Assembly (NCBI GenBank): GCA_021795235.1
Contig: JAJYPP010000007.1
Coordinates: 1-64,000 of the forward strand
Origin: a bacterium
GTDB taxonomy: Bacteria > Chloroflexota > Dormibacteria > Aeolococcales > Bog-877
Length of the DNA: 64,000 nucleotides
Reading direction: 5' to 3'
Numbering within the stretch: the first letter of the stretch is position 1; every line of letters starts with the position of its first letter. The notes under the pieces were generated by a model. That model ran no database searches. It had not been told where the DNA came from and saw only the letters and a list, made by a program, of their open reading frames with translations. Positions 27,136 through 37,374 of this stretch are shown here, one piece after another. The translations under genes and the position numbers were made by a program.

Positions 27136-27912
27136 TCACTCCGGCCGTCGAGCAGCCACCAGGAAGCTCTCCATTTCGAAGGTCAGAGGCCCTTGGCGGC
27201 AGCGCTGATGCAGCGAGACCAGCCGGCTCCAGTACCGTTCAACCGTGAAATCCGGCACTTCCCAGGGGACGGCCAACAGGTACCAGACCAGAGCGCCCAC
27301 GTCCAGCACATGGACCGTGGTCCGAGCTTCCAGCGCCTCCTCGACCATCAGCCCGGCACCGCCCACCTGTCCGACGGCCATGCTCAGTCCCCAGGCGGGA
27401 GCCGCGGACGCGGTTGCCGGTGCCCGCAGCAGGGTGCGGATCGAATTGAAGGTGCTCACCTGTTGAGTCAGGAATCGGCCCCCGGGTCGCAGCACCCGAT
27501 GGATCTCGGTGGCGACGAACGACTCGTGACGGTCTACGACCAGGTGGAACGATCCGGCCGGAAAGGGAAGCGGGGGCTCATCCTCGGTCTGGGCGACGTT
27601 GTCGTGGGGCGAGGTGTAGCCGAGGACCTCGATCCCCAGCGGCTCCAGGCGGGCCCTGGCGATCGGTAGGTTCGGGTCGAATCCCTCGAGGGCAACGGTC
27701 CTGACCGGTCTTCCGGGCAGGGCCGCCAGCCACTCGCCGCCGCCCGTGCCGAGGTCGAGCAGATCGGGCGAGGAGAGGGCCAGCCGGGAGACCATGGCGT
27801 CGTAGTCCCAGGGGAGCTTCGCCCAGGTGAGACGCCCATCCAGCCACGAAAAGTCCCATCCCGAGATCGGGTGGGCCAGTGCCTCCTCGACCAGATCGGA
27901 GAGCTCCTCCAT
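27136..27912 (-). CDS. SAM-dependent methyltransferase
   Basis: DLLDLGTGGGEWLAALPGRPVRTVALEGFDPNLPIARARLEPLGIEV...EIHRVLRPGGRFLTQQV. Confidence 0.85.
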   Translation of the reverse strand: MEELSDLVEEALAHPISGWDFSWLDGRLTWAKLPWDYDAMVSRLALSSPDLLDLGTGGGEWLAALPGRPVRTVALEGFDPNLPIARARLEPLGIEVLGYTSPHDNVAQTEDEPPLPFPAGSFHLVVDRHESFVATEIHRVLRPGGRFLTQQVSTFNSIRTLLRAPATASAAPAWGLSMAVGQVGGAGLMVEEALEARTTVHVLDVGALVWYLLAVPWEVPDFTVERYWSRLVSLHQRCRQGPLTFEMESFLVAARRPE

Positions 27913-28037
27913 CCCGGATGATCTTAAGCAGGTGACCCCGGAGTCGACCTGGGCCCGCCTCGTACTCGTAGAGGAAGGCACATACTGCTGGCTGCGGGCC
28001 GCTCATAGGGCTAGCCGTTGGGCCAAGGAGGACCGGA

Positions 28038-29606
28038 ATGCCCACTGATCCAGAAGTCGAGATCACCCTGGTCCTGCGTCCGCGCGCGGACACGGCAGGG
28101 CCGAGCCCGGAAGATCTGGGCCGCCGTCCTATCCTGCCGAGAAGACACCTCGATCGGGCGAGTTTGGCGCAGGTGCGGGGCTCTGACTCGGACGACGTCT
28201 CCGCCGTGTCGAGCTGGGCCGAGCTGAGCGGGCTGGCAGTGGTGCGGACAGTCCCGGGGCAGCGGGTGGTGATCCTCTCCGGCGCGCTCAGCCGGATCGC
28301 TGACATCTTCAAGGCAGAAGTTGAGCTGGACTCCGGCAGCAGCCCTCCCGGACGCAGGCTGGTGTCTCAGCCGGTCCTGCCAGAGGAGCTCTCTGCGGTA
28401 GTGGTGGCGGTCCTGGGGCTGGACTCGGGGCCGTTCGCGCCTCCCCGGTTGCGCCGACTGCCGCTGCCGGATCCCACCATCTCCCTGCAGCTGGCGGCGC
28501 CTCTCAGCTTTGACCCCCCCCAGGTGGCCAGCCTCTACCGGTACCCGCCCTCAGCTTCCGCAAGGGGCCGCTGCATCGCGTTGCTGGAGTTGGGGGGGGG
28601 CTACCAGCAGGCTGATCTGGGCAGCTACTTCGCGAGCCTGGGGATCAAGGCGCCGATGGTGACGGCGGTGTCGGTCCAGGGAGCGGTCAATGCTCCGACG
28701 GGGGATCCCAATGGACCGGACGGCGAGGTTACCCTGGACATAGAGGTGGCAGGATCGATCGCGCCCGAGGCGCGGTTGGCGGTCTACTTCGCCCCCAACA
28801 CTGACCAGGGGTTCCTGGCCGCTGTGCAGGCCGCGATCCACGATCAGGTGAACTCCCCGTGCGTGCTCTCCATCAGCTGGGGCGGGCCAGAGGCGGGCTG
28901 GCCCAAGGGCACCATCGCGGCGTTCGAGCACGCGTTCCAGGACGCCGCGCTGGTGGGGATGACCGTCTGCGTCGCGGCTGGAGACAACGGCTCCGGGGAC
29001 GGCTTGGCGGACGGTCTGGCCCATGTTGACTACCCGGCCGCCAGCCCCTATGTGCTGGCCTGCGGCGGGACCCGTCTGGAGGCCCAGCCCAATCGGATCG
29101 CCCTTCAGACGGTGTGGAATGATCAGCCTCAAGACGGCGCCACCGGGGGCGGAGTCAGTGCCGTCTTCCCGCTGCCCAGCTGGCAACGCAACGCGGGCGT
29201 CCAACCTTCTGCAAACCCAGGACACTTCCCGGGTAGAGGCGTGCCAGATCTGGCCGGGGATGCGGATCCCCAGACCGGCTACCGCGTCCTGGTGGACCAA
29301 CAGCCCGCCGTCTTCGGAGGCACCAGCGCGGTCGCACCGTTGCTGGCAGCTCTCATCGCCATCTGCGCCGGGGCCCTGGGACACGACATCGGCTACCTCA
29401 ATCCTCTTCTGTACCAACACCTCGCCGCCGAAGGAGTGGCCACGGACGTAACCGAGGGAACCAATGGAGCCTATGCGGCGCGGCCCGGTTGGGATGCCTG
29501 CAGTGGCTGGGGGAGTCCTGTCGGCGAGATCCTGCTCCAGCGCCTGCGCGCCCTGCAACCGGCCCCAGGGACTACGGTGCCGACCACGGGCCAGCACTCC
29601 CTCTGA
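28038..29606 (+). CDS. S53 (sedolisin/kumamolisin-type) serine peptidase with pro-domain
   Basis: GEVTLDIEVAGSIAPEARLAVYFAPN, VCVAAGDNGSGDG, HVDYPAASPYVLACGGT, GRGVPDLAGDADPQTGYRV, FGGTSAVAPLLAALIA. Confidence 0.92.
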   Translation: MPTDPEVEITLVLRPRADTAGPSPEDLGRRPILPRRHLDRASLAQVRGSDSDDVSAVSSWAELSGLAVVRTVPGQRVVILSGALSRIADIFKAEVELDSGSSPPGRRLVSQPVLPEELSAVVVAVLGLDSGPFAPPRLRRLPLPDPTISLQLAAPLSFDPPQVASLYRYPPSASARGRCIALLELGGGYQQADLGSYFASLGIKAPMVTAVSVQGAVNAPTGDPNGPDGEVTLDIEVAGSIAPEARLAVYFAPNTDQGFLAAVQAAIHDQVNSPCVLSISWGGPEAGWPKGTIAAFEHAFQDAALVGMTVCVAAGDNGSGDGLADGLAHVDYPAASPYVLACGGTRLEAQPNRIALQTVWNDQPQDGATGGGVSAVFPLPSWQRNAGVQPSANPGHFPGRGVPDLAGDADPQTGYRVLVDQQPAVFGGTSAVAPLLAALIAICAGALGHDIGYLNPLLYQHLAAEGVATDVTEGTNGAYAARPGWDACSGWGSPVGEILLQRLRALQPAPGTTVPTTGQHSL

Positions 29607-29678
29607 CCGCGGAGGGCGAACTGTCCCGCCTGGATCGTAGGAGTGCACCTCGCCGACTCGCCGTGGCAAGCTGAACCC

Positions 29679-30701
29679 ATGACGGTGGTGGAGAAGGGGG
29701 TGGTGGCGGCTGAGTTGGGAGCCGAGGCGGCGGTCTTGGCCGATGACCTGCGCAAGAGTTACGGCGCGCTGGAAGCGGTGAGAGGGGTCAATTTCCAGGT
29801 GGCGGCCGGGGAGACGTTCGGCTTCCTGGGGCCCAATGGCGCTGGCAAGTCCACCACCATCTCGATGCTCTGCACCATCACCCGCCCCAGCGCGGGGCGG
29901 GCGCTGGTCGCCGGCTTCGATGTGGTGCGGGAACAGGCCCAGGTGCGCCGCCACATCGGACTGGTCTTCCAGGACACCACCCTGGACGACTATCTGACCG
30001 CTACCGAGAACCTCGGCTTCCACGCCGAGCTCTACGGAGTTCCCAAGAGCCAGGTCCGAGACCGGCTCCAGCAGGTGCTGGAGATGGTGGGGTTGTGGGA
30101 CCGCCGCACCAGCCTGGTGCGGACCTTCTCAGGCGGCATGAAGCGCCGCCTGGAGATCGCCAGGGGACTCTTGCACTCGCCGCGCGTGCTCTTCTTGGAC
30201 GAGCCCACGGTGGGCCTGGACCCGCAGACCAGATCGCACATCTGGAGCTACATCACCGAGCTGAAGAGGCGGGAGAACGTGACCATCTTCCTCACCACTC
30301 ACTACATGGATGAGGCGGAGTACTGTGACCGCATCGCCATCATCGATAACGGCCTGATCGTGGCCAGCGACACTCCTCAGGCGCTCAAGGCAAGCGTCGG
30401 CCAGGACCGGGTCGAGCTTCACACCAGTGACGACCCTGGGACCATTCGCCGGCTGGCTGAGCGGTTCGGCTTGGAGGCAAAGATGAGCGAAGGGGCGGTC
30501 GCATTCTTCGTGGCCCAAGGGGAGGAGTTCGTGCCCCGCCTCTTCGCGGAGCTTGGCATTCGCATAGTTTCAGTTCGGGTTGCCCGCCCGACTCTGGACG
30601 ACGTCTTCATGAACTACACCGGGCGCACTATCCGCGACGCCGAGGTCACCGGCTCCGACAAGCTACGGCAGAACCCGTGGATGCGAGCCAGGAGCCGGTA
30701 A
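29679..30701 (+). CDS. ABC transporter ATP-binding protein (DrrA/daunorubicin-resistance type)
   Basis: GFLGPNGAGKSTTISMLCTITRPSAGRALVAGFDVV, RTFSGGMKRRLEIARGLLHSPRVLFLDEPTVGLDP. Confidence 0.95.
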   Translation: MTVVEKGVVAAELGAEAAVLADDLRKSYGALEAVRGVNFQVAAGETFGFLGPNGAGKSTTISMLCTITRPSAGRALVAGFDVVREQAQVRRHIGLVFQDTTLDDYLTATENLGFHAELYGVPKSQVRDRLQQVLEMVGLWDRRTSLVRTFSGGMKRRLEIARGLLHSPRVLFLDEPTVGLDPQTRSHIWSYITELKRRENVTIFLTTHYMDEAEYCDRIAIIDNGLIVASDTPQALKASVGQDRVELHTSDDPGTIRRLAERFGLEAKMSEGAVAFFVAQGEEFVPRLFAELGIRIVSVRVARPTLDDVFMNYTGRTIRDAEVTGSDKLRQNPWMRARSR

Positions 30702-31573
30702 TGGCGGCGGCCAATCAGAGGACGATTCCGGCTCTGGCCCCGGTGAGGGTGGCGGGCAACGGGCTGGCCGATGACCTCCGGGCCATCCTGGTCGTCTGGA
30801 AGCGCGAGCTGATCCGGTTCATCCGCAACCGCCTGAGGATTCTGACCTCGCTGGCGCAGCCCATCCTTTTTCTCTACATCCTGGGGACTGGGCTGTCCCC
30901 GCTGATCAGCCAGACTGAGCACTTCAATTTCCGCACCTTCATGTTCCCAGGGGTGCTGGGGATGACGATCTTGTTCACCTCCATCTTCTCGGCCATGTCG
31001 ATCGTTTGGGACCGCGAGTTCGGGTTCCTGAGGGAGATGCTGGTGGCGCCCGTCCACCGCTGGACCCTGGTCCTGGGCAAGTGCCTGGGGGGGGCGACAG
31101 TCGCCAGCATCCAGGGCGCGATCATCCTGGCTCTGGCAGGCACCGTCGGGGTGCCCTATAGCCCAGTCATGATCCTAACCTTGCTGGGCGAGATGATGCT
31201 GACCTCGTTTGCGCTCACCGCCTTCGGGGTGATGCTGGCGGCGCGCATCTCTCAGGTCGAGTCATTCCAGATGGTCACCCAGTTTTTCGTTCTGCCCATG
31301 TTCTTCCTGTCCGGATCGATCTTCCCACTCAGCGATCTCCCCGCCTGGCTGGCCGTGCTCAGCAAGATCGACCCGCTGTCCTACGCGGTCGCCCCTTTCC
31401 GGGTGGCCGTTTTCAGCCAGATTCAGCTCCCAGCGTCCTTGGCCAGCACCCTCGACCCCGGGATAAGCTGGGGAAGCTGGGTGCTGCCGACCTGGTTCGA
31501 GGTTGCCATGATCGCGGTCGCGGCGCTGGTTATGCTGGCGGCAGCTATGCGCCAGTTCGCCAGGACGGACTGA
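30701..31573 (+). CDS. ABC-2 type transporter permease
   Basis: LAQPILFLYILGTGLSPLI..., VWDREFGFLREMLVAPVHRWTLVLGKCLGGATVASIQG, FFVLPMFFLSGSIFPLSDLPAWL; TAATG overlap with the ATPase. Confidence 0.92.
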   Translation: MAAANQRTIPALAPVRVAGNGLADDLRAILVVWKRELIRFIRNRLRILTSLAQPILFLYILGTGLSPLISQTEHFNFRTFMFPGVLGMTILFTSIFSAMSIVWDREFGFLREMLVAPVHRWTLVLGKCLGGATVASIQGAIILALAGTVGVPYSPVMILTLLGEMMLTSFALTAFGVMLAARISQVESFQMVTQFFVLPMFFLSGSIFPLSDLPAWLAVLSKIDPLSYAVAPFRVAVFSQIQLPASLASTLDPGISWGSWVLPTWFEVAMIAVAALVMLAAAMRQFARTD

Positions 31574-31575
31574 GC

Positions 31576-32994
31576 TTGGCCGGATCCTCCTACGATGGGC
31601 CAGTGATAGGTCCGGAGCGGGTATTCGCCTCGGTCAACCTGTTGGCCGACCCAATCTACCAATACTGCCAGATCACCAAGCAATTGGGCGACGGGTCCAG
31701 CTCCGAGCAGGCTCTGCTCGATCACCCCTGGCTGCAGCGCCAGCGCCGGATCCACCAGCTCCAGTCTGCCTGGTGGGTTTTCCACACCGCCGAGCATTCC
31801 CGCTTCCAACACGCCGTGGGGGCGATGCACCTCTCGGGGCTGTTCACGGAGCACCTCTATCCGAGCTTGCGGGAGAGCTTTCCCGACCTGCCCTCCGAAC
31901 CCCTGGTGGTGGAGACCATGCGAATCTCGGGACTGCTTCACGACAGCGGACACGGGCCCTTCGGCCACTTCTTCGACAGCCAGGTGCTGGCCCAGTTCGG
32001 CATCGACCATGAGGATGTCGGTAGAGCGCTGGTGCTCGGGCCCCTCGAGGAGCTCATCGGCTCGCTGAGGAGGAGCCCCTCCGGGGAATTCGGGAGCCAG
32101 GAGGCGATCGATCCCCGCTGGGTCGCCTTCGTGATGGCCCCCGCGCCCCTGGCCGGGTTCGAGCCCCCAGCCTGGCTCGCCGCCCTCAAGTCTGTCCTCT
32201 GTGGGCCGATCAGCACCGACAACATGGACTACGTGCCGCGGGACGCTTACATGTGCGGGGTTGGGGTCGGTCCGGTGGATCTGGCGCGGGTACGCCACTA
32301 CATGTTCATCAAAGACGGGTCGCTGGTGCTGCACCAGCATGGAGCCCCGGCCTTGGAAGGGTTCCTGGCGGCTCGGCTCTATATGTACAACCACATCTAC
32401 TTCCACCGGACGGTGCGGCGTATCGACCTGCACCTTCGCCCGGTCTTCGCCAAGACCTGCTGGAAGTTGCTCCCGGAGGGGAATCCGCTGGCGCACCTCG
32501 ACGACTACCTGCTGCTGACCGACTGGTCACTGCTGGGAGAGGTGGAGAGATTGCAGCGTCATCCCACCAGTCCCGAAGAGGCTGAGCTGGGGCGCAGCTG
32601 GGAGGCGGTGACCAGTCGGCGGCTGCCGTGGCAACTGGTCTTTGAAGCCTTTCGGCAGATGGGGCTCGCCGAAGAACCGCCCCAGCTTCGGGATCCTGCC
32701 TTCATCGAGAGACGAATCCGGGAAGAGTTGCCCTCCCGGCTTGCCGATGTCGGGTTGGAGGTGGACCTGGCGAGCACCGCTCCCCGTCCGGAGAATCCGG
32801 CGCGGGATGGCCAGCAGCTGAGCATTTTCGACCCCATCTCCCAGCGAGTGGAGGTGGAGGCGGCGCCCCGGCTGTTGGCCCGGCTGCTGCCGGTGAGGAC
32901 TGTCTGGCTCCGGGTCTACAGCCCCGATGCAGTATCCCAAGGGGCGATCAGAGAGGCGGCCAAGCAAGCCGTCGCCAAGCTTCTCCCCGGCTGA
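31576..32994 (+). CDS. HD-domain phosphohydrolase (dGTPase-like superfamily)
   Basis: HTAEHSRFQHAVGAMHLSGLF...MRISGLLHDSGHGPFGHFFD...STDNMDYVPRDAYMCGV. Confidence 0.88.
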   Translation: MAGSSYDGPVIGPERVFASVNLLADPIYQYCQITKQLGDGSSSEQALLDHPWLQRQRRIHQLQSAWWVFHTAEHSRFQHAVGAMHLSGLFTEHLYPSLRESFPDLPSEPLVVETMRISGLLHDSGHGPFGHFFDSQVLAQFGIDHEDVGRALVLGPLEELIGSLRRSPSGEFGSQEAIDPRWVAFVMAPAPLAGFEPPAWLAALKSVLCGPISTDNMDYVPRDAYMCGVGVGPVDLARVRHYMFIKDGSLVLHQHGAPALEGFLAARLYMYNHIYFHRTVRRIDLHLRPVFAKTCWKLLPEGNPLAHLDDYLLLTDWSLLGEVERLQRHPTSPEEAELGRSWEAVTSRRLPWQLVFEAFRQMGLAEEPPQLRDPAFIERRIREELPSRLADVGLEVDLASTAPRPENPARDGQQLSIFDPISQRVEVEAAPRLLARLLPVRTVWLRVYSPDAVSQGAIREAAKQAVAKLLPG

Positions 32995-33002
32995 CGAGCG
33001 CC

Positions 33003-34106
33003 TCAGCCGACCCTGATGCGTGGACCCGAGGGCATGACCGGAGCCGCCACGGCCTCGAAGTTGACCTGGCTGATCTGACCGGCCAGTTGGGCGGCGACCT
33101 CCTCGAATATCTTCGCCTGCTGCGACTCGGGCGCGGCGAGCACCAGGGGTTGCCCCGCACCGCCACCAAGGCGCACCGCCGGGTCCAAGGGAATGGTCCC
33201 GAGGAAGGGGATCCCCCGGGAGTCGGCGAGCTGGCGCCCGCCGCCCCGGCTGAAGACGTCGGTCACCTCCCCACAGTGCGGGCAGGCGAACCCGCTCATG
33301 TTCTCGATGACTCCCAGGATCGGGACCCGGAGCTGCTGGAACATCGCGATGCCCCTGCCCACGTCGGCCAACGCGACGTCCTGAGGAGTGGTCACAATGA
33401 CCGCGCCGGTCAGCGGAATCGACTGGGCCAAGGTGAGCTGCACGTCGCCGGTCCCAGGTGGGAGATCACACACGAGGTAGTCCAACTCTCCCCAGTTGAC
33501 CTCGAACAGAAACTGGCGGAGGGCGCCTGCCAGCATCGGTCCCCGCCAGATCACGGGCTTGTCGGGGTCGATGATCGTACCGATCGAGACCACTTCCAGC
33601 CCGTTCTTTTGCAGTGGGACCAGCTTCCCGTCCTGAGCCGAGGGCCGCTCGTCCAAGCCCAGCATGATCGGTACGTTGGGACCGTAGATATCCGCATCCA
33701 AGAGGCCGACTCGAGCCCCCGTCCGAAGCAGGGAGAAGGCCAGATTGACCGCGATCGTGGTCTTGCCCACGCCGCCCTTGCCGGCGGAGACCGCCACGAT
33801 GTTCCGCACCCCAGGGATCTCCTGACGCCCGGTCACCCCCTTGGTCCGGGAGACGTCAGCATCCCACTCTAGCTCGACTCTCTCCACGCCCTCGACACGG
33901 CCTACAACCGCCGCCCGGATCTCACCCTCGATGCGTTCCTTGAGGGGGCAGGCGGGGGTCGTAAGCACCACCCGGAGCCGAACCGTGGGGCCGTCCAAGC
34001 GCAGGTTCTTGAGCATCCCCAACTGCATCATGGGGCGGTGCAACTCGGGGTCCTGAACTTGGGCCAGGGCGTCCTCGACAGCGGCCAGCCGCTTTACATC
34101 ATCCAT
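33003..34106 (-). CDS. mrp: Mrp/ApbC/NBP35-family P-loop Fe-S carrier with N-terminal MIP18-like domain
   Basis: VSAGKGGVGKTTIAVNLAFSLLRTGARVGLLDADIYGPNVPIMLG, DYLVCDLPPGTGDVQLTLAQ, VIENMSGFACPHCGE. Confidence 0.96.
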   Translation of the reverse strand: MDDVKRLAAVEDALAQVQDPELHRPMMQLGMLKNLRLDGPTVRLRVVLTTPACPLKERIEGEIRAAVVGRVEGVERVELEWDADVSRTKGVTGRQEIPGVRNIVAVSAGKGGVGKTTIAVNLAFSLLRTGARVGLLDADIYGPNVPIMLGLDERPSAQDGKLVPLQKNGLEVVSIGTIIDPDKPVIWRGPMLAGALRQFLFEVNWGELDYLVCDLPPGTGDVQLTLAQSIPLTGAVIVTTPQDVALADVGRGIAMFQQLRVPILGVIENMSGFACPHCGEVTDVFSRGGGRQLADSRGIPFLGTIPLDPAVRLGGGAGQPLVLAAPESQQAKIFEEVAAQLAGQISQVNFEAVAAPVMPSGPRIRVG

Positions 34107-34164
34107 CAGGCATCCACTCCTTCTCGATCATAGCGGAGTGCAACGATGACTCCGCGCACCTGGG

Positions 34165-34184
34165 TGTTGCAATAGTCTCCAACA
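34165..34184. promoter_or_regulatory. Interrupted inverted repeat between divergent mrp and fur (operator candidate)
   Basis: TGTTG-CAATAGTCTC-CAACA, 11 bp before the proposed fur start. Confidence 0.3.
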
Positions 34185-34195
34185 GCTATCATCTT

Positions 34196-34636
34196 GTGGA
34201 GATGGACCCGCTGGAGGCACTTCGCGAGAGGGGAAAGCGACTCACCCCCCAGCGTCGGCTGGTCTTCACGGCTCTTCTTGAGAGTCCCGGGCACGCCACC
34301 GCCGACGAGCTCTGTGCGAGCATCTCCCACAAGGTTCCCGGATTCCAGCGCACCACCGTGTACCGCACCCTCGACCTGCTGGTTGAGATGGGACTGGCCC
34401 GCCGGGTCCAGCTGGGGCACACCAACGCCTACGAGGCGATCCAGGCCGGCAAGGAGTCTCACCAACACCTGCTCTGCGACCTCTGCGGCGCCACCTACGA
34501 CGTCAGCGTCCCCGAGGTTCCCGACTGGGTGGCGCGGATGTCCTCGCGCATCCACTTCCATGTCGAGCGGGTGGAACTGGTTGGGCACGGGGCCTGCGAG
34601 TCCTGCCGCCACGGCCCAGCGTCGGAGCCGCGCTAA
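34196..34636 (+). CDS. Fur-family metalloregulator
   Basis: LRERGKRLTPQRRLVFTALLESPGHATADELCASISHKVPGFQRTTVYRTLDLLVEMGLARRVQLGHTNAYE...HQHLLCDLCGATYDV. Confidence 0.93.
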   Translation: MEMDPLEALRERGKRLTPQRRLVFTALLESPGHATADELCASISHKVPGFQRTTVYRTLDLLVEMGLARRVQLGHTNAYEAIQAGKESHQHLLCDLCGATYDVSVPEVPDWVARMSSRIHFHVERVELVGHGACESCRHGPASEPR

Positions 34637-34762
34637 CTGCCGGCTCTCCGGGGAGCGTCGAAGGGCTTGGTCTGTTCAGGCCAGGTCACTGTGGTGGGTG
34701 GGTTTGGGCACCGGCCCGCCCGGTGGAGAATGCGAGCTCCCTGGTAGCGGGCAGAGGGGCGG

Positions 34763-35104
34763 TCAGCTCTGGAGAAGGGCTGCGAAATCGGTCTCGCCGA
34801 TCGCCCGCGCAAGATCCCGTCCCCCCAGCTCGATCTCCATTGCGGTGTCGTAGACGAAGGCGTAGACGTCCTTGAAGCTCTGCGGCGAGAAGCCCCTCAA
34901 GAGGAGGCCTTCCCCGAGCTCCGGGTTGATCCTCAGCTGCTGGTCCAACTCGCGGGCCGCCAGCAGGAGCGACTCCAAGATCCGCACCTCGACGGTGAAT
35001 TCCGAGATGAGGACGGGATCACCGGCCTGCTCGACCAGGTGAGCCAGGCGCGAGCGCAGGTCGGCGATCTCCTCCAGGTACTCCGACTGCTCGCTCGCTG
35101 CCAT
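34763..35104 (-). CDS. Conserved-looking small acidic hypothetical protein
   Basis: 113 aa; EEIADLRSRLAHLVEQAGDPVLISEFTVEVRILESLLLAARELDQQLR; coding-like composition. Confidence 0.55.
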   Translation of the reverse strand: MAASEQSEYLEEIADLRSRLAHLVEQAGDPVLISEFTVEVRILESLLLAARELDQQLRINPELGEGLLLRGFSPQSFKDVYAFVYDTAMEIELGGRDLARAIGETDFAALLQS

Positions 35105-35150
35105 CAGGTCTCCCCGTGGGCCTCGGGTGCCGCGCCCGGCCCCGACCAGC

Positions 35151-37193
35151 TCAGTGGATCAGGTAGTGGGTGGCGATGATCGGCGCGATCAGGATCGCGA
35201 TGATGTTGACCACCTTGATCATGGGGTTGATCGCAGGCCCGGCGGTGTCCTTGTAGGGGTCGCCCACGGTGTCGCCGGTGACCGCAGCCGCGTGCGTGTC
35301 GGTCCCCTTGCCGCCGTAGTTGCCCTCTTCGACGTACTTCTTGGCGTTGTCCCAGGCACCGCCGCCCGAGGTCATCTGCAGGGCCACGAACAGGCCCACC
35401 ACGATCGTGCCGATGAGCATCCCCCCCAGCACCACCGGTCCCAGGATGAAGCCCACCAGCAGAGGGGCTGCGACCGGGATCAGGCCGGGTATGATCATCT
35501 CCCGCTGGGCGGCTCTGGTCACGATCGCCACGCAGCGACCATAGAGGGGCCTGTCAGTTCCGTCCATGATGCCGGGGATCTCGCGGAACTGGCGGCGGAC
35601 CTCATCCACCACCCCTCCCGCCGCCCGGCCCACCGCCTGCATGGACAGGGATGCGAAGAGCATCGGCAGAATCCCGCCGAAGAGCAGTCCCACGATGACG
35701 CTGGGGTTGCTCAGGCTGAAGTTGTAGTGGTGATTGCCCAGGGTCAGGGTGTAGCCCGCGAATAGCACCAGGGCCGCCAGGGCGGCTGAACCGATGGCGT
35801 ACCCCTTGGTCACCGCCTTGGTGGTGTTGCCCACGGCATCCAGGGGGTCGGTGACGTTGCGGACCGACTCGGGCAGGTCCGCCATCTCGGCGATCCCCCC
35901 GGCGTTGTCGGTGATGGGGCCGTAGGCGTCGATGGCCACCACGATGCCCACCATGCTGAGGAGTGCCATGGCGGCGATGGCGATCCCGTACAGCCCCGCC
36001 AGGGCGTAGGCGCCCAGGATGCCCACTCCGATCACGAAGACCGGCGGCGCCGCCGCCTCCAGGCCCACCGCCAGCCCGGCGATGATGTTGGTGGCGTGCC
36101 CCGTCTGCGAGGCTCGAGCGATCCCCCGCACGGGGCTGAACTGGGCCCCGGTGAAGTACTCGGTGATCGCCACGATCAGGATGGTGATGACGATCCCGAT
36201 CACGCCGGAGAAGAACAGGTTGATGACCGGATGGCCGAGGACTGCGGCGGAGAGAGCTCCGGTGGAGCTCAAGACCGCGGTCAGGATTCCGAATCCGATG
36301 ATCGCCACTACCGCGGCCGTCACCAGCCCGCGGTAGAGGGCACCCATGATCCAGCCGCCCTTGCCCATCCGGACGAACAGGGTTCCGATGATGGAGGCCA
36401 CGATGCTGATCGCCCCCAGCATCAGGGGATATACGGTGAGCCCGAAGTTGTGGAACTCGAGTCCGCCCAGCAGCATGGCCGCGATCGCGGTGACCGCGTA
36501 GGTTTCGAAGAGGTCAGCGGCCATGCCTGCGCAGTCGCCGACGTTGTCGCCGACGTTGTCGGCGATAACCGCTGGGTTGCGCGGGTCATCCTCAGGGATT
36601 CCCGCTTCGATCTTGCCCACCAGGTCGGCTCCCACGTCGGCCGCCTTGGTGTAGATCCCGCCGCCGAGGCGGGCGAAGACCGAGATCAGAGATGCCCCGA
36701 AGGCCAGACCCACGATCGCTTGCGGCTTGTCCATGATCCAGAAGGCGATGGTGACTCCGAGCAGGCCGAAGCCGACCACGAAGAAGCCGGTGACCGCCCC
36801 GCCATTGAAGGCGACTCGGAGGGCGGGGCCGATCCCGCTGCGGGCCGCCTCGGCAGTGCGGTAGTTGCTGCGCACCGAAACGTTCATGCCGACGTACCCG
36901 GCGCTGGCCGACAGGGCGGCGCCGAACAGGAAGAGCAGAGCGGTCTGCCAGCCCAGAGCGGAGCTGATCAACCCCCCCAGGGCCAGCAAGATTGCCAGCA
37001 CCACCCCAATCACCGCGATGATCGAGTACTGGCGGTTCAGGTACGCCGAGGCGCCTTCTCTGATCGCCTGCCCGATCTCCTGCATCCGATCGTTCCCGGG
37101 GGAACGCCTCATCACCCAGCGTGTCAGCATCCCGCCATAGAGAAGGGCCAGCAGGCCGGCCACCAGTATCGGGATCAGGACGGTTCGGTTCAT
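35151..37193 (-). CDS. hppA: Membrane-bound proton-translocating pyrophosphatase, K+-independent type by motif
   Basis: [80 protein letters not shown] (Lys at the K+-specificity position). Start ATG 37193. Confidence 0.95.
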   Translation of the reverse strand: MNRTVLIPILVAGLLALLYGGMLTRWVMRRSPGNDRMQEIGQAIREGASAYLNRQYSIIAVIGVVLAILLALGGLISSALGWQTALLFLFGAALSASAGYVGMNVSVRSNYRTAEAARSGIGPALRVAFNGGAVTGFFVVGFGLLGVTIAFWIMDKPQAIVGLAFGASLISVFARLGGGIYTKAADVGADLVGKIEAGIPEDDPRNPAVIADNVGDNVGDCAGMAADLFETYAVTAIAAMLLGGLEFHNFGLTVYPLMLGAISIVASIIGTLFVRMGKGGWIMGALYRGLVTAAVVAIIGFGILTAVLSSTGALSAAVLGHPVINLFFSGVIGIVITILIVAITEYFTGAQFSPVRGIARASQTGHATNIIAGLAVGLEAAAPPVFVIGVGILGAYALAGLYGIAIAAMALLSMVGIVVAIDAYGPITDNAGGIAEMADLPESVRNVTDPLDAVGNTTKAVTKGYAIGSAALAALVLFAGYTLTLGNHHYNFSLSNPSVIVGLLFGGILPMLFASLSMQAVGRAAGGVVDEVRRQFREIPGIMDGTDRPLYGRCVAIVTRAAQREMIIPGLIPVAAPLLVGFILGPVVLGGMLIGTIVVGLFVALQMTSGGGAWDNAKKYVEEGNYGGKGTDTHAAAVTGDTVGDPYKDTAGPAINPMIKVVNIIAILIAPIIATHYLIH

Positions 37194-37374
37194 GAGCGCG
37201 ATGACCTCCCAGCCGCGCGGCCAGACTGCATAGGAATTGATGGAGCGGGCGCCGGCCCGACGGCTGCCAGCGGCGACAGGCCAAGCTGCCGGATTATATC
37301 CCGGTGGACCCCGCTGCTGCCAATTTCTCGGATCGAGGGTGGAGCAGCTGCGGTGCCAGAAGGGATGCCTCAAC

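Noticed and set aside
28551-30023. 490-aa minus-strand ORF
   Set aside because: Antisense of the S53 peptidase and ABC ATPase; no recognisable motifs.
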